This document shows, in pieces, positions 19,451 through 29,160 of a stretch of DNA of 64,000 nucleotides (position 1 is its first letter; each line of letters opens with the position of its first letter). The notes under the pieces were generated by a model. The model worked only from the letters and a program-made list of their open reading frames with translations, was not told where the DNA came from and searched no databases. The DNA is taken from positions 1 through 64,000 of the forward strand of contig JBGTNL010000081.1 in assembly GCA_041743085.1 (NCBI GenBank), in the 5' to 3' direction. Both the position numbers and the translations under genes were made by a program. This DNA comes from JAFMPW01 sp041743085 (GTDB lineage Bacteria; Bacteroidota; Bacteroidia; Flavobacteriales; Flavobacteriaceae).

Positions 19451-20779
19451 CTATTTTATGTTTTGCATCATCTGCATCATCTTTTTGTCGCCGCCGCCCT
19501 GCATCATCTTCATCATTTTACTCATTTGGTCAAATTGCTTCAGCAATTGATTTACTTCCTGAATGGTTCGGCCACTTCCTTTTGCAATGCGTTTTTTCCT
19601 GCTGGAATTCAGTTTTGAAGGAGTTGATCGCTCATCAGGGGTCATTGAATGGATAATAGCTTCAATATGTTTAAAGGCATCGTCATCAATATCCAGATCT
19701 TTCAGCGCTTTTCCCGCCCCGGGGATCATACCCATAATATCCTTCATGCTACCCATTTTTTTGATCTGCTGAATCTGATTGAGGAAATCGTCGAATCCGA
19801 ATTTGTTTTTGGCGATCTTCTTCTGGATCTTCCTGGCCTCCTCTTCATCAAACTGTTCCTGAGCCCTTTCCACAAGCGAAATAACATCGCCCATTCCCAG
19901 TATCCTATCCGCCATCCGGCTGGGATGGAACACGTCTATGGCGTCCATTTTTTCACCCGTTCCAATAAATTTAATCGGCTTATCGACCACAGATTTGATA
20001 GAAATAGCTGCTCCCCCTCTTGTATCCCCATCCAATTTGGTAAGGATCACCCCGTCAAAATTCAATACATCATTAAAAGCCTTGGCTGTGTTCACGGCAT
20101 CCTGCCCGGTCATGGAATCAACTACAAATAAGGTTTCCTGTGGCTGGACCGCGTCCCTGATATTGGCAATTTCGGTCATCATTTGTTCATCTACCGCCAA
20201 ACGACCCGCGGTGTCAATGATCACCACATTGTGCCCATTGGCTTTGGCGTAAGCTACCCCTGCCCTGGCCAGGGAAACAGGATCCGTATTTTCCTTATCG
20301 GAATATACAGACACACCTACCTGTTCTCCAACAACATGCAGCTGGTCAATAGCGGCAGGGCGGTACACGTCACAGGCTACCAGCAACGGATTTTTAGCTT
20401 TCTTTTTCTTGAGAAAATTTGCAAGTTTGGCCGAAAAGGTAGTTTTACCGGAGCCTTGTAAACCAGACATAAGGATTACAGAAGGATCTCCGGAAAGGTT
20501 AATTCCCTCGGAATCCCCACCCATAAGTTCCGTCAGCTCGTCTTTTACAATTTTGACCATTAGCTGACCCGGTTGCAGGGTGGTGAGTACGTTCTGGCCC
20601 AGGGCTTTTTCCTTAACCTTATTGGTGAACTCCTTGGCTATTTTAAAATTGACATCGGCATCGAGCAGTGCCCTTCTCACTTCCTTAGTGGTCTCCGCCA
20701 CATTGATCTCGGTGATCTGTCCATGTCCTTTCAGCACATGAAGCGCTTTATCTAACTTCTCACTTAAATTATCAAACAT
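19451..20779 (-). CDS. ffh: Signal recognition particle protein Ffh (SRP54)
   Basis: The 442-residue protein has the NG GTPase domain and the Met-rich M domain. The P-loop is GLQGSGKTT (near residue 107), followed by the DTAGRL and TKLDGDTRGG motifs of SRP GTPases. The C-terminus is strikingly Met-rich (KMMKMMQGGGDKKMMQMM), as expected for signal-sequence and 4.5S RNA binding. It delivers nascent membrane proteins to FtsY and SecY. On the minus strand a TAAATTTG at 20805-20812 fits the -7 box of a Bacteroidetes promoter. Confidence 0.98.
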   Translation of the reverse strand: MFDNLSEKLDKALHVLKGHGQITEINVAETTKEVRRALLDADVNFKIAKEFTNKVKEKALGQNVLTTLQPGQLMVKIVKDELTELMGGDSEGINLSGDPSVILMSGLQGSGKTTFSAKLANFLKKKKAKNPLLVACDVYRPAAIDQLHVVGEQVGVSVYSDKENTDPVSLARAGVAYAKANGHNVVIIDTAGRLAVDEQMMTEIANIRDAVQPQETLFVVDSMTGQDAVNTAKAFNDVLNFDGVILTKLDGDTRGGAAISIKSVVDKPIKFIGTGEKMDAIDVFHPSRMADRILGMGDVISLVERAQEQFDEEEARKIQKKIAKNKFGFDDFLNQIQQIKKMGSMKDIMGMIPGAGKALKDLDIDDDAFKHIEAIIHSMTPDERSTPSKLNSSRKKRIAKGSGRTIQEVNQLLKQFDQMSKMMKMMQGGGDKKMMQMMQNIK

Positions 20780-20804
20780 CGTCTTGCATTATTTACGGGA
20801 AATG

Positions 20805-20812
20805 CAAATTTA
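20805..20812 (-). promoter_or_regulatory. Candidate -7 box for ffh
   Basis: Reads TAAATTTG on the minus strand (consensus TAnnTTTG), 25 bases before the ffh ATG. No good -33 TTTG is present at the expected distance, so support is partial. Confidence 0.35.
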
Positions 20813-20860
20813 AGAATATGAACGGGATGAAGGAAGTTCTGGCCGAGAAATATAAACGGA

Positions 20861-20892
20861 AAAAGGGCAGCTCCAGTGGAAACTGCCCTTTT
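20861..20892. terminator. Terminator after the large lipoprotein gene
   Basis: AAAAGGGCAG and CTGCCCTTTT form a 10 base-pair stem with a 12 base loop. Read on the minus strand it ends in a run of T, so it can stop transcripts of the lipoprotein gene that ends at 20948. Confidence 0.8.
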
Positions 20893-20947
20893 AGCAAAAT
20901 GTGGGGCAAATAGGGGTTTTGTTAACCTGTTCCCTCAGGTGCGGGGT

Positions 20948-22708
20948 TTACTTTTTTTCAAATACCAGGGTGCTGATGCTGCCGTCACCACTGATATCCT
21001 TCAACTCTACCCGGGCATTAGTAATAGATACGAAATCCCAGTCATCCGTAAGTTCACCAAGCGGATCTACATCTCCAACGTTAAGATATACTTTTAACTT
21101 ACTGTCACTGTTTCTGATCACTCTCCAAACACCGGGCGAGGTGGGGCCCGTCTGGGATGTTGTAACTGCGATCATATGATCGGTTTGGAAATCGAAGGTA
21201 TACGCTGTATAATTATCCGTTTCATCCGTATCACCATCTGTATACTTAGCTACGAGCCATTCTCCTGCCATCATAACGTTTCGAATCTCAACGACATCAC
21301 CATCGGCATTATTATCGTCACAAACCCGTTGCAGGAACAACTCATAATCCGTACCGGGAATTTCAAATTTTAAACGATCATCCCTAAGGTCTGTCAAGGG
21401 CCATTCAAAACTTACTCCGGGCTCATCACCCATGACTATGGCCATTACCAATCTTCCCTGGGCATTCGCCGTGATCTCCCAGGTTCCCTGAGAAACGACA
21501 TCACCTTTAGTTAAGGTAACCACACCCTGGGCCATGAAATTGAATTCGTATCCTAAAAGTCTTCTTATTTCTACATCATCAACCTTCACTTTTTTGATGA
21601 TCCAGCTGCATTCCTGTAAAATTTCCCTAAGGGTATTGGGTTCTGTATTGAACACGTCACAGGTACTTGTCATGATGATCTTGTTACCTCCTTCGGCGTA
21701 AAGCTTAATCACCCCTTCTTTGATCTCATAGACAAACCAATCCAGGTTAAAGTCTACCAGGACATCAAATTCAAGTTTCAGAAGTACATGTCCATCGGCT
21801 ACCCTTGTAGTCCATGCCCCGGTAAGGCTGTTCCCCAATCTGTCCACTACGGTTACTTCACCATCCTCCGTAAAGTTCATCAAATACTCAAAGTATTGGT
21901 CCGTTTGGTTCACCTCGTCGCGTTGCACCTCATTGATCAACCACGGGCATTCTACCAACAGATTCTCCAACCGCTCCTGATCAAAATCGTCATCATTATG
22001 ATCGTTATCGTCATCCTCATCACAGGCATCTTTCGCCATTTCAATGGCATTTGAGAGTTCCGCATTGTTATTTACCTGAACTTCCGTACCATCATAAAGC
22101 TGAAGCGAAACAGGAAAATCAATACTGATAAGGTCATTTTCACCCAATCCGGCGAAGAATCTTCGCATTTCCAGATCACTGTCTACGGTGACACTACCTG
22201 TTTGTTCCGCATTGATATCGAAAGTATACAGCGTTATCGGATACACAAAATCAATACATTCAATATCATCATCATCTCCACCTTCTATGCACTCTTCAGC
22301 CAATTCGCGAAGATCATCAATACCGTTAATAACAACCTCGGCGTAATTACCTATAGTAACTGTTATAGGGAAAATAATATCCAGAATATCCTCATCATCC
22401 TCCAGGGCATCAAAAATTTCCTCAATTAAGTGAAGGTCTTCCTTAGAATCGATCGTAATTTCAACCCCGTTTACTTCAACTGTATAGGGAAAACGGATAG
22501 CAAAACAACTAGCCCCATCCACGATATTATCGTAGGATCCGTCATTGGAGGAGGTGTTTTCAATAAGTTTTGCAGTTGTGGAATTGGCAGTAATTGTTTC
22601 CTTGTCATCTATTTCGGGCAATGGCTCGAACTCCGTTTGACAAGCGGTAAACGACAGTGCCATCATAAGTAGTAATGTGTACACTGAATAATGAAAAAAC
22701 TTTTTCAT
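20948..22708 (-). CDS. Large acidic lipoprotein with repeated beta modules (586 aa)
   Basis: ATG 22708 gives a proper lipoprotein signal (KKFFHYSVYTLLLMMALSF then TAC); a longer frame would need TTG. The mature protein begins with four related strands-plus-helix modules of about 45-60 residues, recognisable by F(P/Y)P or YPITL openings and an Asn/Asp-rich tail (IRFPYTVEVNGVEI, FPITVTIGNYAEVV, YPITLYTFDINAEQ, IDFPVSLQLYDGTE). Three lipocalin-like beta modules of about 110 residues follow, each starting with L(V/Q)ECxW or AGEW. It is very acidic. It is probably an outer-membrane or surface protein. Its gene faces away from the ECF sigma operon with a 119 base shared upstream region, so co-regulation is plausible. 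Confidence 0.75.
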   Translation of the reverse strand: MKKFFHYSVYTLLLMMALSFTACQTEFEPLPEIDDKETITANSTTAKLIENTSSNDGSYDNIVDGASCFAIRFPYTVEVNGVEITIDSKEDLHLIEEIFDALEDDEDILDIIFPITVTIGNYAEVVINGIDDLRELAEECIEGGDDDDIECIDFVYPITLYTFDINAEQTGSVTVDSDLEMRRFFAGLGENDLISIDFPVSLQLYDGTEVQVNNNAELSNAIEMAKDACDEDDDNDHNDDDFDQERLENLLVECPWLINEVQRDEVNQTDQYFEYLMNFTEDGEVTVVDRLGNSLTGAWTTRVADGHVLLKLEFDVLVDFNLDWFVYEIKEGVIKLYAEGGNKIIMTSTCDVFNTEPNTLREILQECSWIIKKVKVDDVEIRRLLGYEFNFMAQGVVTLTKGDVVSQGTWEITANAQGRLVMAIVMGDEPGVSFEWPLTDLRDDRLKFEIPGTDYELFLQRVCDDNNADGDVVEIRNVMMAGEWLVAKYTDGDTDETDNYTAYTFDFQTDHMIAVTTSQTGPTSPGVWRVIRNSDSKLKVYLNVGDVDPLGELTDDWDFVSITNARVELKDISGDGSISTLVFEKK

Positions 22709-22789
22709 AACGATTTGGATTTTTTGTTCGTACAACTTTAAAACAATTATCTTTTAAAATACCCTACCCTTTTATTGATTTTTTTCAAA

Positions 22790-22797
22790 TATCTTTG
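22790..22797 (+). promoter_or_regulatory. Candidate -7 box for the ECF sigma gene
   Basis: TATCTTTG matches TAnnTTTG and lies 30 bases before ATG 22828. The T-rich stretch before it has no clear -33 TTTG at the right spacing. Confidence 0.4.
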
Positions 22798-22827
22798 GAA
22801 GCGATCAACGTCTTCAACCCATAGAAA

Positions 22828-23325
22828 ATGGACAACGTATGCGAGGAGCAAGTGTTCAGTTCCCTCTTTAAAGCTAATTCCAAAACGGTTTATAACTATA
22901 TATATTATAAGTATGGCAATGAAGAGAAGGCCTATGATGCTGTACAGGAGGCTTTTGTTAAGTTGTGGGAGAACTGTGCCAAGGTGAGTCCGGATAAGGC
23001 AAAATCCTATGTGTATACGGTCGCAAATAATTTGTATCTGAATGTACTCAAGGCCGAAAAGGTCCGTTTAAAATATGCGGCCAAGTCTCTCCGCACCACT
23101 AATGAGTCGCCTGAGTACGTGTTGGAGGAAAAGGAATTTAAGGAGAAGCTAGATAGGGCTTTGGACAGCTTGCCGGAAAACCAGCGAACCACCTTTCTTT
23201 TAAACCGGATCGATGGGAAAAAGTACGCCGAAATCGCAGAAATGGAAGGAATAAGTGTAAAAGCCGTAGAAAAAAGAATGCATTTGGCCCTAAAAACGAT
23301 ACGGGAACAGATTGACGGCATCTGA
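22828..23325 (+). CDS. ECF-type RNA polymerase sigma factor (165 aa)
   Basis: The protein has the two-domain ECF plan. Region 2 is around FKANSKTVYNYIYYKYGN and AYDAVQEAFVKLWEN (residues about 12-52). Region 4 is around LPENQRTTFLLNRIDGKKY and then AEMEGISVKAVEKRMHLALK (about 115-160). FecR and a TonB receptor gene follow, the classic trans-envelope relay order. It would direct transcription when the receptor senses its ligand. Confidence 0.93.
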   Translation: MDNVCEEQVFSSLFKANSKTVYNYIYYKYGNEEKAYDAVQEAFVKLWENCAKVSPDKAKSYVYTVANNLYLNVLKAEKVRLKYAAKSLRTTNESPEYVLEEKEFKEKLDRALDSLPENQRTTFLLNRIDGKKYAEIAEMEGISVKAVEKRMHLALKTIREQIDGI

Positions 23326-23429
23326 AAGGTTTAATGTTTAAGGCTAAGAAAGGCAAAACCTGGAAATTTATACCTTAGAGGTAGGGTTTTTTTGTAGTAA
23401 ATTGTTATAATGGTGTAAAGCTGGAAATC

Positions 23430-24341
23430 ATGAAAGAGAATTATTTAGCAAAATGGCTTAACAACGAGCTTTCAGAGGCAGAATTGGCGGAATTTGAGAA
23501 AACCGCTGAATATGCCACCTATAAGAAAATTTTGGCGGTTACGGACACCATGAAAGCGCCCGATTTTGATGTTGAGAAAGCCCTGGAGGATCTCAGGAAC
23601 AAGCAACCGCAAAAAAGCGGCAAAGTGGTACAACTGAATCCTATGCGTAAGGTATTGCGCGTAGCTGCTGCGATTGCGGTGATCTTTTTGGTTTCTTATT
23701 TCTATTTGAATTCACTTGATGAAACAGTGACAACACAATTCGCAGAAAGGACTGAGGTCACCCTACCGGATGCCTCGGAAATAATTTTAAATGCAGATTC
23801 TGAAATATCCTACAGCGAAAAACAATGGAATAAAAAGCGAAATGTAGCTCTCGATGGAGAAGCGTTTTTCAAAGTTGCAAAAGGCAAAAAGTTTACCGTA
23901 GCTACGGATGACGGTTTAGTCACTGTTTTAGGAACTCAATTCAATGTGGAGAATAGAAAGAACTTCTTTGAGGTAACCTGTTATGAAGGACTCGTAAGCG
24001 TGACTTATAAGGGCGAGGAAACAAAATTACCGGCAGGAAATTCTTTTATGGCGGTCAATGGGAAAATTCAGGATGCCGATGCACCAAATTCAAAGGTGCC
24101 TTCATGGATGAACAGTGAAAGTACCTTTAAGAGTATCCCCCTGGAATATGTGCTTGCTGAATTCCAGCGACAATTCGATATTCAGATCGAAACTCAAAAT
24201 ATTGATCTTAAACAACATTTTACAGGCACTTTTAGCAACACAAACATAAAATTGGCGTTACAAAGTATTAGTACTCCTTCTCAGATAAAGTTTAAATTAG
24301 AGGAGAACAAAGTGCTATTTTATGCCGAAAACGCCCCGTAA
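23430..24341 (+). CDS. FecR-family anti-sigma factor (303 aa)
   Basis: A cytoplasmic N-terminal region of about 73 residues is followed by one membrane helix (VLRVAAAIAVIFLVSYFYL, about 74-92) and a periplasmic FecR domain with the characteristic AERTEVTLPDASEIILNADS and VTCYEGLVSVTY blocks. The C-terminal 70 residues match the DUF4974-type domain (SIPLEYVLAEFQRQFDIQI). It probably holds the upstream ECF sigma factor until signalled by the downstream receptor. The next gene starts 20 bases before its stop, indicating coupling. Confidence 0.93.
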   Translation: MKENYLAKWLNNELSEAELAEFEKTAEYATYKKILAVTDTMKAPDFDVEKALEDLRNKQPQKSGKVVQLNPMRKVLRVAAAIAVIFLVSYFYLNSLDETVTTQFAERTEVTLPDASEIILNADSEISYSEKQWNKKRNVALDGEAFFKVAKGKKFTVATDDGLVTVLGTQFNVENRKNFFEVTCYEGLVSVTYKGEETKLPAGNSFMAVNGKIQDADAPNSKVPSWMNSESTFKSIPLEYVLAEFQRQFDIQIETQNIDLKQHFTGTFSNTNIKLALQSISTPSQIKFKLEENKVLFYAENAP

Positions 24342-26853
24342 AAGTGTTATTGCATTCTGTTTGTTGCTCTTGCCTGCCTTCTTCATGAGCAGGGCACAAG
24401 AGAATACAACCCCCCCTGCCACCAATCTTATACCTTATATACAGCAGCTGGAAAGCCGGTTTGAAGTTAAATTTTCATTTGTAGACGAAGATATACGCCC
24501 TATTACCATAACCGTTCCGGCAAGCGAAGAGCTGGATCCCATCCTTCGGAATATTGAGAATCAAACGCAACTCCTGATAAAAAAACTCAGTGCCCGCTAC
24601 TACACTATCTCCAAGAGCAGTACAGTTGATATCTGTGCCCTGGTGCTGGACAATTTTGAGAAAAATACGGTAACAGGAGCATCCATAGAGGTCATTGGCA
24701 GTGGTATAACCGCCGTTACAGACCTTGACGGTAAATTTTCCCTTAACAATATTCCCAGAAAAGCTTCTATCCGGATAAAACATTTAGGATTTAAAACCCA
24801 GTATGTTACCGCGGAGAAATTGGTTGGTCGAAATCCGTGCACCGTTATTTTGCTCGGTATCCATTATCAGCAACTGGATGAGGTGGTCGTCTTTAAATTC
24901 CTGACCACCGGGCTGACAAAAGAACTGGATGCAAGTATCTTACTAAATACAAAAGATTTTGGCATTCTTCCCGGTCTTACGGAGCCCGATGTGCTCCATA
25001 CCGTGCAGGCGCTTCCGGGCATTAAGAGTATTGATGAAACAGTGTCCGATATCAATATCCGGGGAGGCACCAATGATCAGAACCTTATTCTGTGGGATGG
25101 TATTAAAATGTACCAAAACGGGCATTTTTTCGGACTTATCTCTGCCTTTAATCCCTATCTGACAGACGAGGTGAGCGTAATTAAAAATGGCACCAGTGCG
25201 CAGTACGGGGATGGGGTAAGCGGCATTATTAACATGCAAACAAAAAACGAGATACAGGAGCAGTACTTTGGGGGTGCAGGATTCAACCTCATTAGCGGGG
25301 ACGTTTACGGCCATACGCCAATTACCGAGAATCTCGCATTTCAATTTTCGGCAAGGCGTTCGGTAACGGATTTTCTCAATACCCCAACTTACGATCAATT
25401 CTTTGAACGGGCTTTTCAGGATACCGAGGTACTGGATCGTGATGAAAATTTCTATTTCTATGATTTCACGGGAAAGGTACTGTATGATTTTAATGAAGAC
25501 CAACAACTACGGCTCAGTTTTATTAATATCAACAACAATTTGGACTATATGGAAACCTCCGGGGATACCGGCAGGTCCAATCAAAGCAGCCTGGATCAAA
25601 TGAACCTTTCTTTTGGAGGTGCCCTGGAAAGCAACTGGTCAGAAAAGTTCTCTACGAGTTTTAACGGCTACTACACCCAATATCATCTGGATTCCTGGAG
25701 CAGTTCCAACAACGGGGCACAGCAGCTGATACAGAAAAATGAGGTAAAAGAATCTTCTTTCAAGTTAAATTCAAATTACAGGCTTACCAATACCCTTAGC
25801 TGGCTCAATGGTTATCAGCATACCGAAGTAGGAATCACAAATACCACGGATGTAACGCAACCCCCGTTTAGCAACAATGCCAAAGGGGTTATAAGGACCA
25901 ATGCACTATATTCGGAATTAGGTTATGTTTCTCCCGATCTCAAATTCAGGGCCCGGGGAGGCGCACGTTTCAATTTTATAGAAAATGTGGATACATTTAG
26001 CAAATTCATTGCGGAACCGAGGGTCAACCTCAATTATACCTTTGCCGACTCCTACCGGCTGGAAATTCTTGGAGAATTTAAAAATCAGACCACAAACCAG
26101 ATCATTGATCTGGAACAGAATTTTTTGGGTATAGAAAAAAGAAGGTGGATACTTTCCGATGATGATTTACTTCCGGTTACCAAAAGCAAACAGGGTTCTT
26201 TGGGTTTAAATTACGACAGGGATAACTGGTATGCAAGCATGGAAGGCTTTTACAAAGAAGTGGACGGTATAAGTACGTCTACCCAGGGATTTCAAAACCA
26301 GGGCCAGTTCAACGGCGAGATTGGAAAGTACGATGTGAAAGGGCTTGAATTCCTGATTAATCACAAAAGCGATTCCTTCAGTACCTGGCTGAGCTATACG
26401 CTAAATCACAATACCTACACTTTTGAGGATATTTCACCCAGCCGGTTCCCCAACAATCTGGATATACGGCATAACATCACTTTTGCCACGACCTATACTT
26501 ATAATGACCTTAAATTGGGAATTGGGGTGAACTACAGGGGCGGAAAACCGTTTACGGAACCCGTTGAGCCACCTAATTCTATTGATACCACGGTCTTTCC
26601 AAATGAAATAAATTTTAAAGAACCTAACAGCAACAGGCTTCCTGATTACCTCAGGGCCGATGCCTCTGCCATTTACGATTTTGACCTCAGCCCAACTTTC
26701 AAGGCCACCGCAGGGGCTTCGGTACTTAATGTTTTAAATAAGGGGAATATTCTGAACACATTCTACAGGCTAGACGATCAAAACGAAATAGAAAAAGTGG
26801 AAAGCATCTCACTTGGCCTTACCCCTAACGTGAGTCTCAGGGTGAGTTTTTAA
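24322..26853 (+). CDS. TonB-dependent receptor with STN signalling domain (843 aa)
   Basis: Signal peptide (about 1-25), then an STN-like domain (about 38-105: YIQQLESRFEVKFSF, ITITVPASEELD), a carboxypeptidase-regulatory-like beta sandwich (about 113-180), a plug domain with the DINIRGG and GVSGIIN motifs (about 235-310), and a 22-strand-type barrel ending in LRVSF. The STN domain is what touches FecR in transducer receptors, so this gene closes the sigma/FecR/receptor relay. No SusD gene follows. It overlaps fecR by 20 bases. The ligand is unknown; the lack of a SusD partner favours a siderophore, peptide or small carbohydrate. Confidence 0.9.
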   Translation: MPKTPRKSVIAFCLLLLPAFFMSRAQENTTPPATNLIPYIQQLESRFEVKFSFVDEDIRPITITVPASEELDPILRNIENQTQLLIKKLSARYYTISKSSTVDICALVLDNFEKNTVTGASIEVIGSGITAVTDLDGKFSLNNIPRKASIRIKHLGFKTQYVTAEKLVGRNPCTVILLGIHYQQLDEVVVFKFLTTGLTKELDASILLNTKDFGILPGLTEPDVLHTVQALPGIKSIDETVSDINIRGGTNDQNLILWDGIKMYQNGHFFGLISAFNPYLTDEVSVIKNGTSAQYGDGVSGIINMQTKNEIQEQYFGGAGFNLISGDVYGHTPITENLAFQFSARRSVTDFLNTPTYDQFFERAFQDTEVLDRDENFYFYDFTGKVLYDFNEDQQLRLSFININNNLDYMETSGDTGRSNQSSLDQMNLSFGGALESNWSEKFSTSFNGYYTQYHLDSWSSSNNGAQQLIQKNEVKESSFKLNSNYRLTNTLSWLNGYQHTEVGITNTTDVTQPPFSNNAKGVIRTNALYSELGYVSPDLKFRARGGARFNFIENVDTFSKFIAEPRVNLNYTFADSYRLEILGEFKNQTTNQIIDLEQNFLGIEKRRWILSDDDLLPVTKSKQGSLGLNYDRDNWYASMEGFYKEVDGISTSTQGFQNQGQFNGEIGKYDVKGLEFLINHKSDSFSTWLSYTLNHNTYTFEDISPSRFPNNLDIRHNITFATTYTYNDLKLGIGVNYRGGKPFTEPVEPPNSIDTTVFPNEINFKEPNSNRLPDYLRADASAIYDFDLSPTFKATAGASVLNVLNKGNILNTFYRLDDQNEIEKVESISLGLTPNVSLRVSF

Positions 26854-26978
26854 CACATCCGACAAGACACCGCGAGGTGGCGAGAGGAGGAGTTTAAACG
26901 GAATTAAAAAATTTCTTGAAACCGACTATCTCCGACGTAAACATCGGGGAATTATTAGATTAAATTTGTGATTCAGGG

Positions 26979-28763
26979 CTACATCCGGTCAGGGACCTCA
27001 ATCCCCAATAACTCAAAAGCCGACTGAATCACCTCTCCTACTTTTCTGGAAAGTTGCACCCTGAAATTCCTCTTTTGTTCATCTGCTTCTCCCAGAATTG
27101 AAACCTGCTGGTAAAACGAATTGAATTCCTTTACCAGGTCATAGGTGTAGTTGGCAATCAGGGCGGGACTGTAATTTTCCGCAGCCAGCTGAATTGTTTC
27201 GGGGAACAATTGTATTTGTTTAATCAGTTCTTTCTCCTTTTCATGGAGACCTTTGAGGTCCCCAAAGCCACTCAGGTTCTGGCCCATCTCCTCAGCCTTT
27301 CGCAAGATAGATTGTATCCTCGCATAAGTATACTGGATAAACGGTCCGGTATTCCCCTGAAAATCGACAGACTCCTCCGGATTGAACAGAATGCGTTTTT
27401 TAGGATCCACTTTCAGGATAAAATACTTTAACGCCCCCAGGCCTATCATCTGGTACAGGCGCTGTTTTTCCTCCTTCGAATAATCATCCAGCTTCCCCAG
27501 TTCTTCAGAGATTGCGGCGGCGGTACCGGTCATATCGTCCATAAGGTCATCGGCATCAACCACGGTACCCTCCCTGCTTTTCATCTTCCCGCTCGGAAGG
27601 TCTACCATCCCGTAGCTAAGATGGTATAAATGTTTTGCCCATGAAAATCCAAGTTTTTTCAGGATAAGGAACAACACCTTGAAATGATAGTCCTGTTCAT
27701 TCCCTACGGTATAAACCATCCCGCCGATATCCGGATAATCTTTCACACGTTGTATAGCCGTGCCAATGTCCTGGGTCATGTAGACGGCGGTACCATCGGA
27801 GCGGAGCACAATTTTCTCATCCAGTCCTTCATCCGTAAGGTCTATCCAGACACTTCCGTCATCTTTTTTATAGAAAACCCCTTTTTTTAACCCATCTTCT
27901 ACCACATCCTTCCCCAGCAGATACGTATTGCTTTCATAGTAGAGCTGGTCAAAATCAACGCCGAGATTTTTATATGTCTCATTAAAACCTTCATAGACCC
28001 ATCCGTTCATTTTCTTCCAGAGCGCTACCACTTCATCGTCCCCGGCTTCCCATTTTTGAAGCATCTCCTGCGCTTCTAACAACAGGGGTGCCTCCTTTTC
28101 AGCAACTGCCCTGGTTTTACCTTCCAGCATCATCGCGGCAACCTCCGATTTATAGGCCTTATCGAACGCCACATAATAATTCCCAACCAATTTGTCGCCC
28201 TTCAAACCACTATTGGCAGGGGTCTCTCCATTCCCCCATTTCTGCCAGGCCAGCATACTCTTACAGATATGAATGCCCCGGTCATTAATGATCTGGGTTT
28301 TGTACACTTTTTTTCCGGAGGCTTTAAGGATCTCCGCCACGGAATAGCCCAGTAAATTGTTCCGTATATGACCTAAATGCAAAGGTTTATTGGTATTAGG
28401 CGAAGAATATTCTACCATCACCCCTTCCTCCTCAGTAGCTGTTGAATGGCCAAAATGCTGCAGGTCTGTGATGGATTTGAAAAAATCAATGTAGGAGGTA
28501 TCGTCAATAATAATATTCAGGAAACCTTTGATGACATTGAAGTCGGACACCTCACTGACCCCATCCTTGAGGTATTCGCCTAGCCGATTGCCTATCGTTT
28601 CGGGATTGCCTTTTATATAGCGAAGCATAGGGAACACAACCACTGTAATATCTCCCACAAAATCCTTTCGTGTGGGCTGAAATTCTACCGATGGTAGGTC
28701 CACTTCAAAAATGGATGCGACCGCCTCTTTTACTTTTGTGGTCAATACTTCCTGAATACTCAT
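26979..28763 (-). CDS. argS: Arginyl-tRNA synthetase
   Basis: The 594-residue class I synthetase charges tRNA-Arg. The HIGH-equivalent is PLHLGHIRNN (near 128), the YSSPNTNKP segment precedes it, and the KMSKS-equivalent is KMKSREGT (near 390). The DALR anticodon-binding domain fills the C-terminus and ends EVPDRM. On the minus strand TAGTTTTG at 28786-28793 could be its -7 box. Confidence 0.98.
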   Translation of the reverse strand: MSIQEVLTTKVKEAVASIFEVDLPSVEFQPTRKDFVGDITVVVFPMLRYIKGNPETIGNRLGEYLKDGVSEVSDFNVIKGFLNIIIDDTSYIDFFKSITDLQHFGHSTATEEEGVMVEYSSPNTNKPLHLGHIRNNLLGYSVAEILKASGKKVYKTQIINDRGIHICKSMLAWQKWGNGETPANSGLKGDKLVGNYYVAFDKAYKSEVAAMMLEGKTRAVAEKEAPLLLEAQEMLQKWEAGDDEVVALWKKMNGWVYEGFNETYKNLGVDFDQLYYESNTYLLGKDVVEDGLKKGVFYKKDDGSVWIDLTDEGLDEKIVLRSDGTAVYMTQDIGTAIQRVKDYPDIGGMVYTVGNEQDYHFKVLFLILKKLGFSWAKHLYHLSYGMVDLPSGKMKSREGTVVDADDLMDDMTGTAAAISEELGKLDDYSKEEKQRLYQMIGLGALKYFILKVDPKKRILFNPEESVDFQGNTGPFIQYTYARIQSILRKAEEMGQNLSGFGDLKGLHEKEKELIKQIQLFPETIQLAAENYSPALIANYTYDLVKEFNSFYQQVSILGEADEQKRNFRVQLSRKVGEVIQSAFELLGIEVPDRM

Positions 28764-28785
28764 ATTCCTTGGTAATCTGAAGGTG

Positions 28786-28793
28786 CAAAACTA
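28786..28793 (-). promoter_or_regulatory. Candidate -7 box for argS
   Basis: TAGTTTTG on the minus strand, 22 bases before the ATG. No -33 TTTG at the usual spacing was found. Confidence 0.35.
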
Positions 28794-28951
28794 ATCATTT
28801 TAGTACAACTTTATTTTGAAAAAACGAGACCTTTACGATCGACATAATGGATTGAACCAGCCCTGCCGAGGAGCGGAATCCCCTCGCGGTTGGACAGGAG
28901 GGTCCCTATTCCATATTGCTTTCAAAAAGACCAAGGTTTTAATTAACTTTA

Positions 28952-29118
28952 GGGCACCTCTAATAACTCTGTTTGTAATGGTAACGCAGGAATTTTTTTC
29001 GGATACAAGGCGCCAAAAGCGGAGTTTAGTCCCGATAGCCATCGGGGAGTATTTTGGTAACGAAGTAGCCGGGAAAAAGAACAAGTTGGCAACCAAAGTA
29101 GGGTTTTTAGAGATGCCC
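28952..29118. mobile_element. MITE-like element (167 bp)
   Basis: Left end GGGCACCTCTAATAACTCTG; right end, read inverted, GGGCATCTCTAAAAACCCTA: 16 of 20 positions agree. The element is flanked on both sides by TTTA (28948-28951 and 29119-29122), a likely 4 base target duplication. Inside it has a small hairpin (CCCGAT / ATCGGG at 29031-29046) and no convincing gene. Length, terminal repeats, duplication and lack of a transposase fit a miniature element moved by a full-length IS elsewhere in the genome. Confidence 0.7.
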
Positions 29119-29160
29119 TTTAAAGAAAAAAAGCGGTAAGGATAAAAACATCTACAGAGG

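Noticed and set aside
26854..26978. Terminator after the TonB receptor gene
   Set aside because: Only a short CACC/GGTG stem and no T run; not strong enough to list.
28855..28900. Second repeat element left of the MITE
   Set aside because: Partial inverted symmetry (GAGG/CCTC) is too short to defend as a separate element.
28816..29139. A 107-codon plus-strand frame
   Set aside because: It crosses the MITE-like element and its flanks; the peptide reflects repeat sequence, not a conserved gene.
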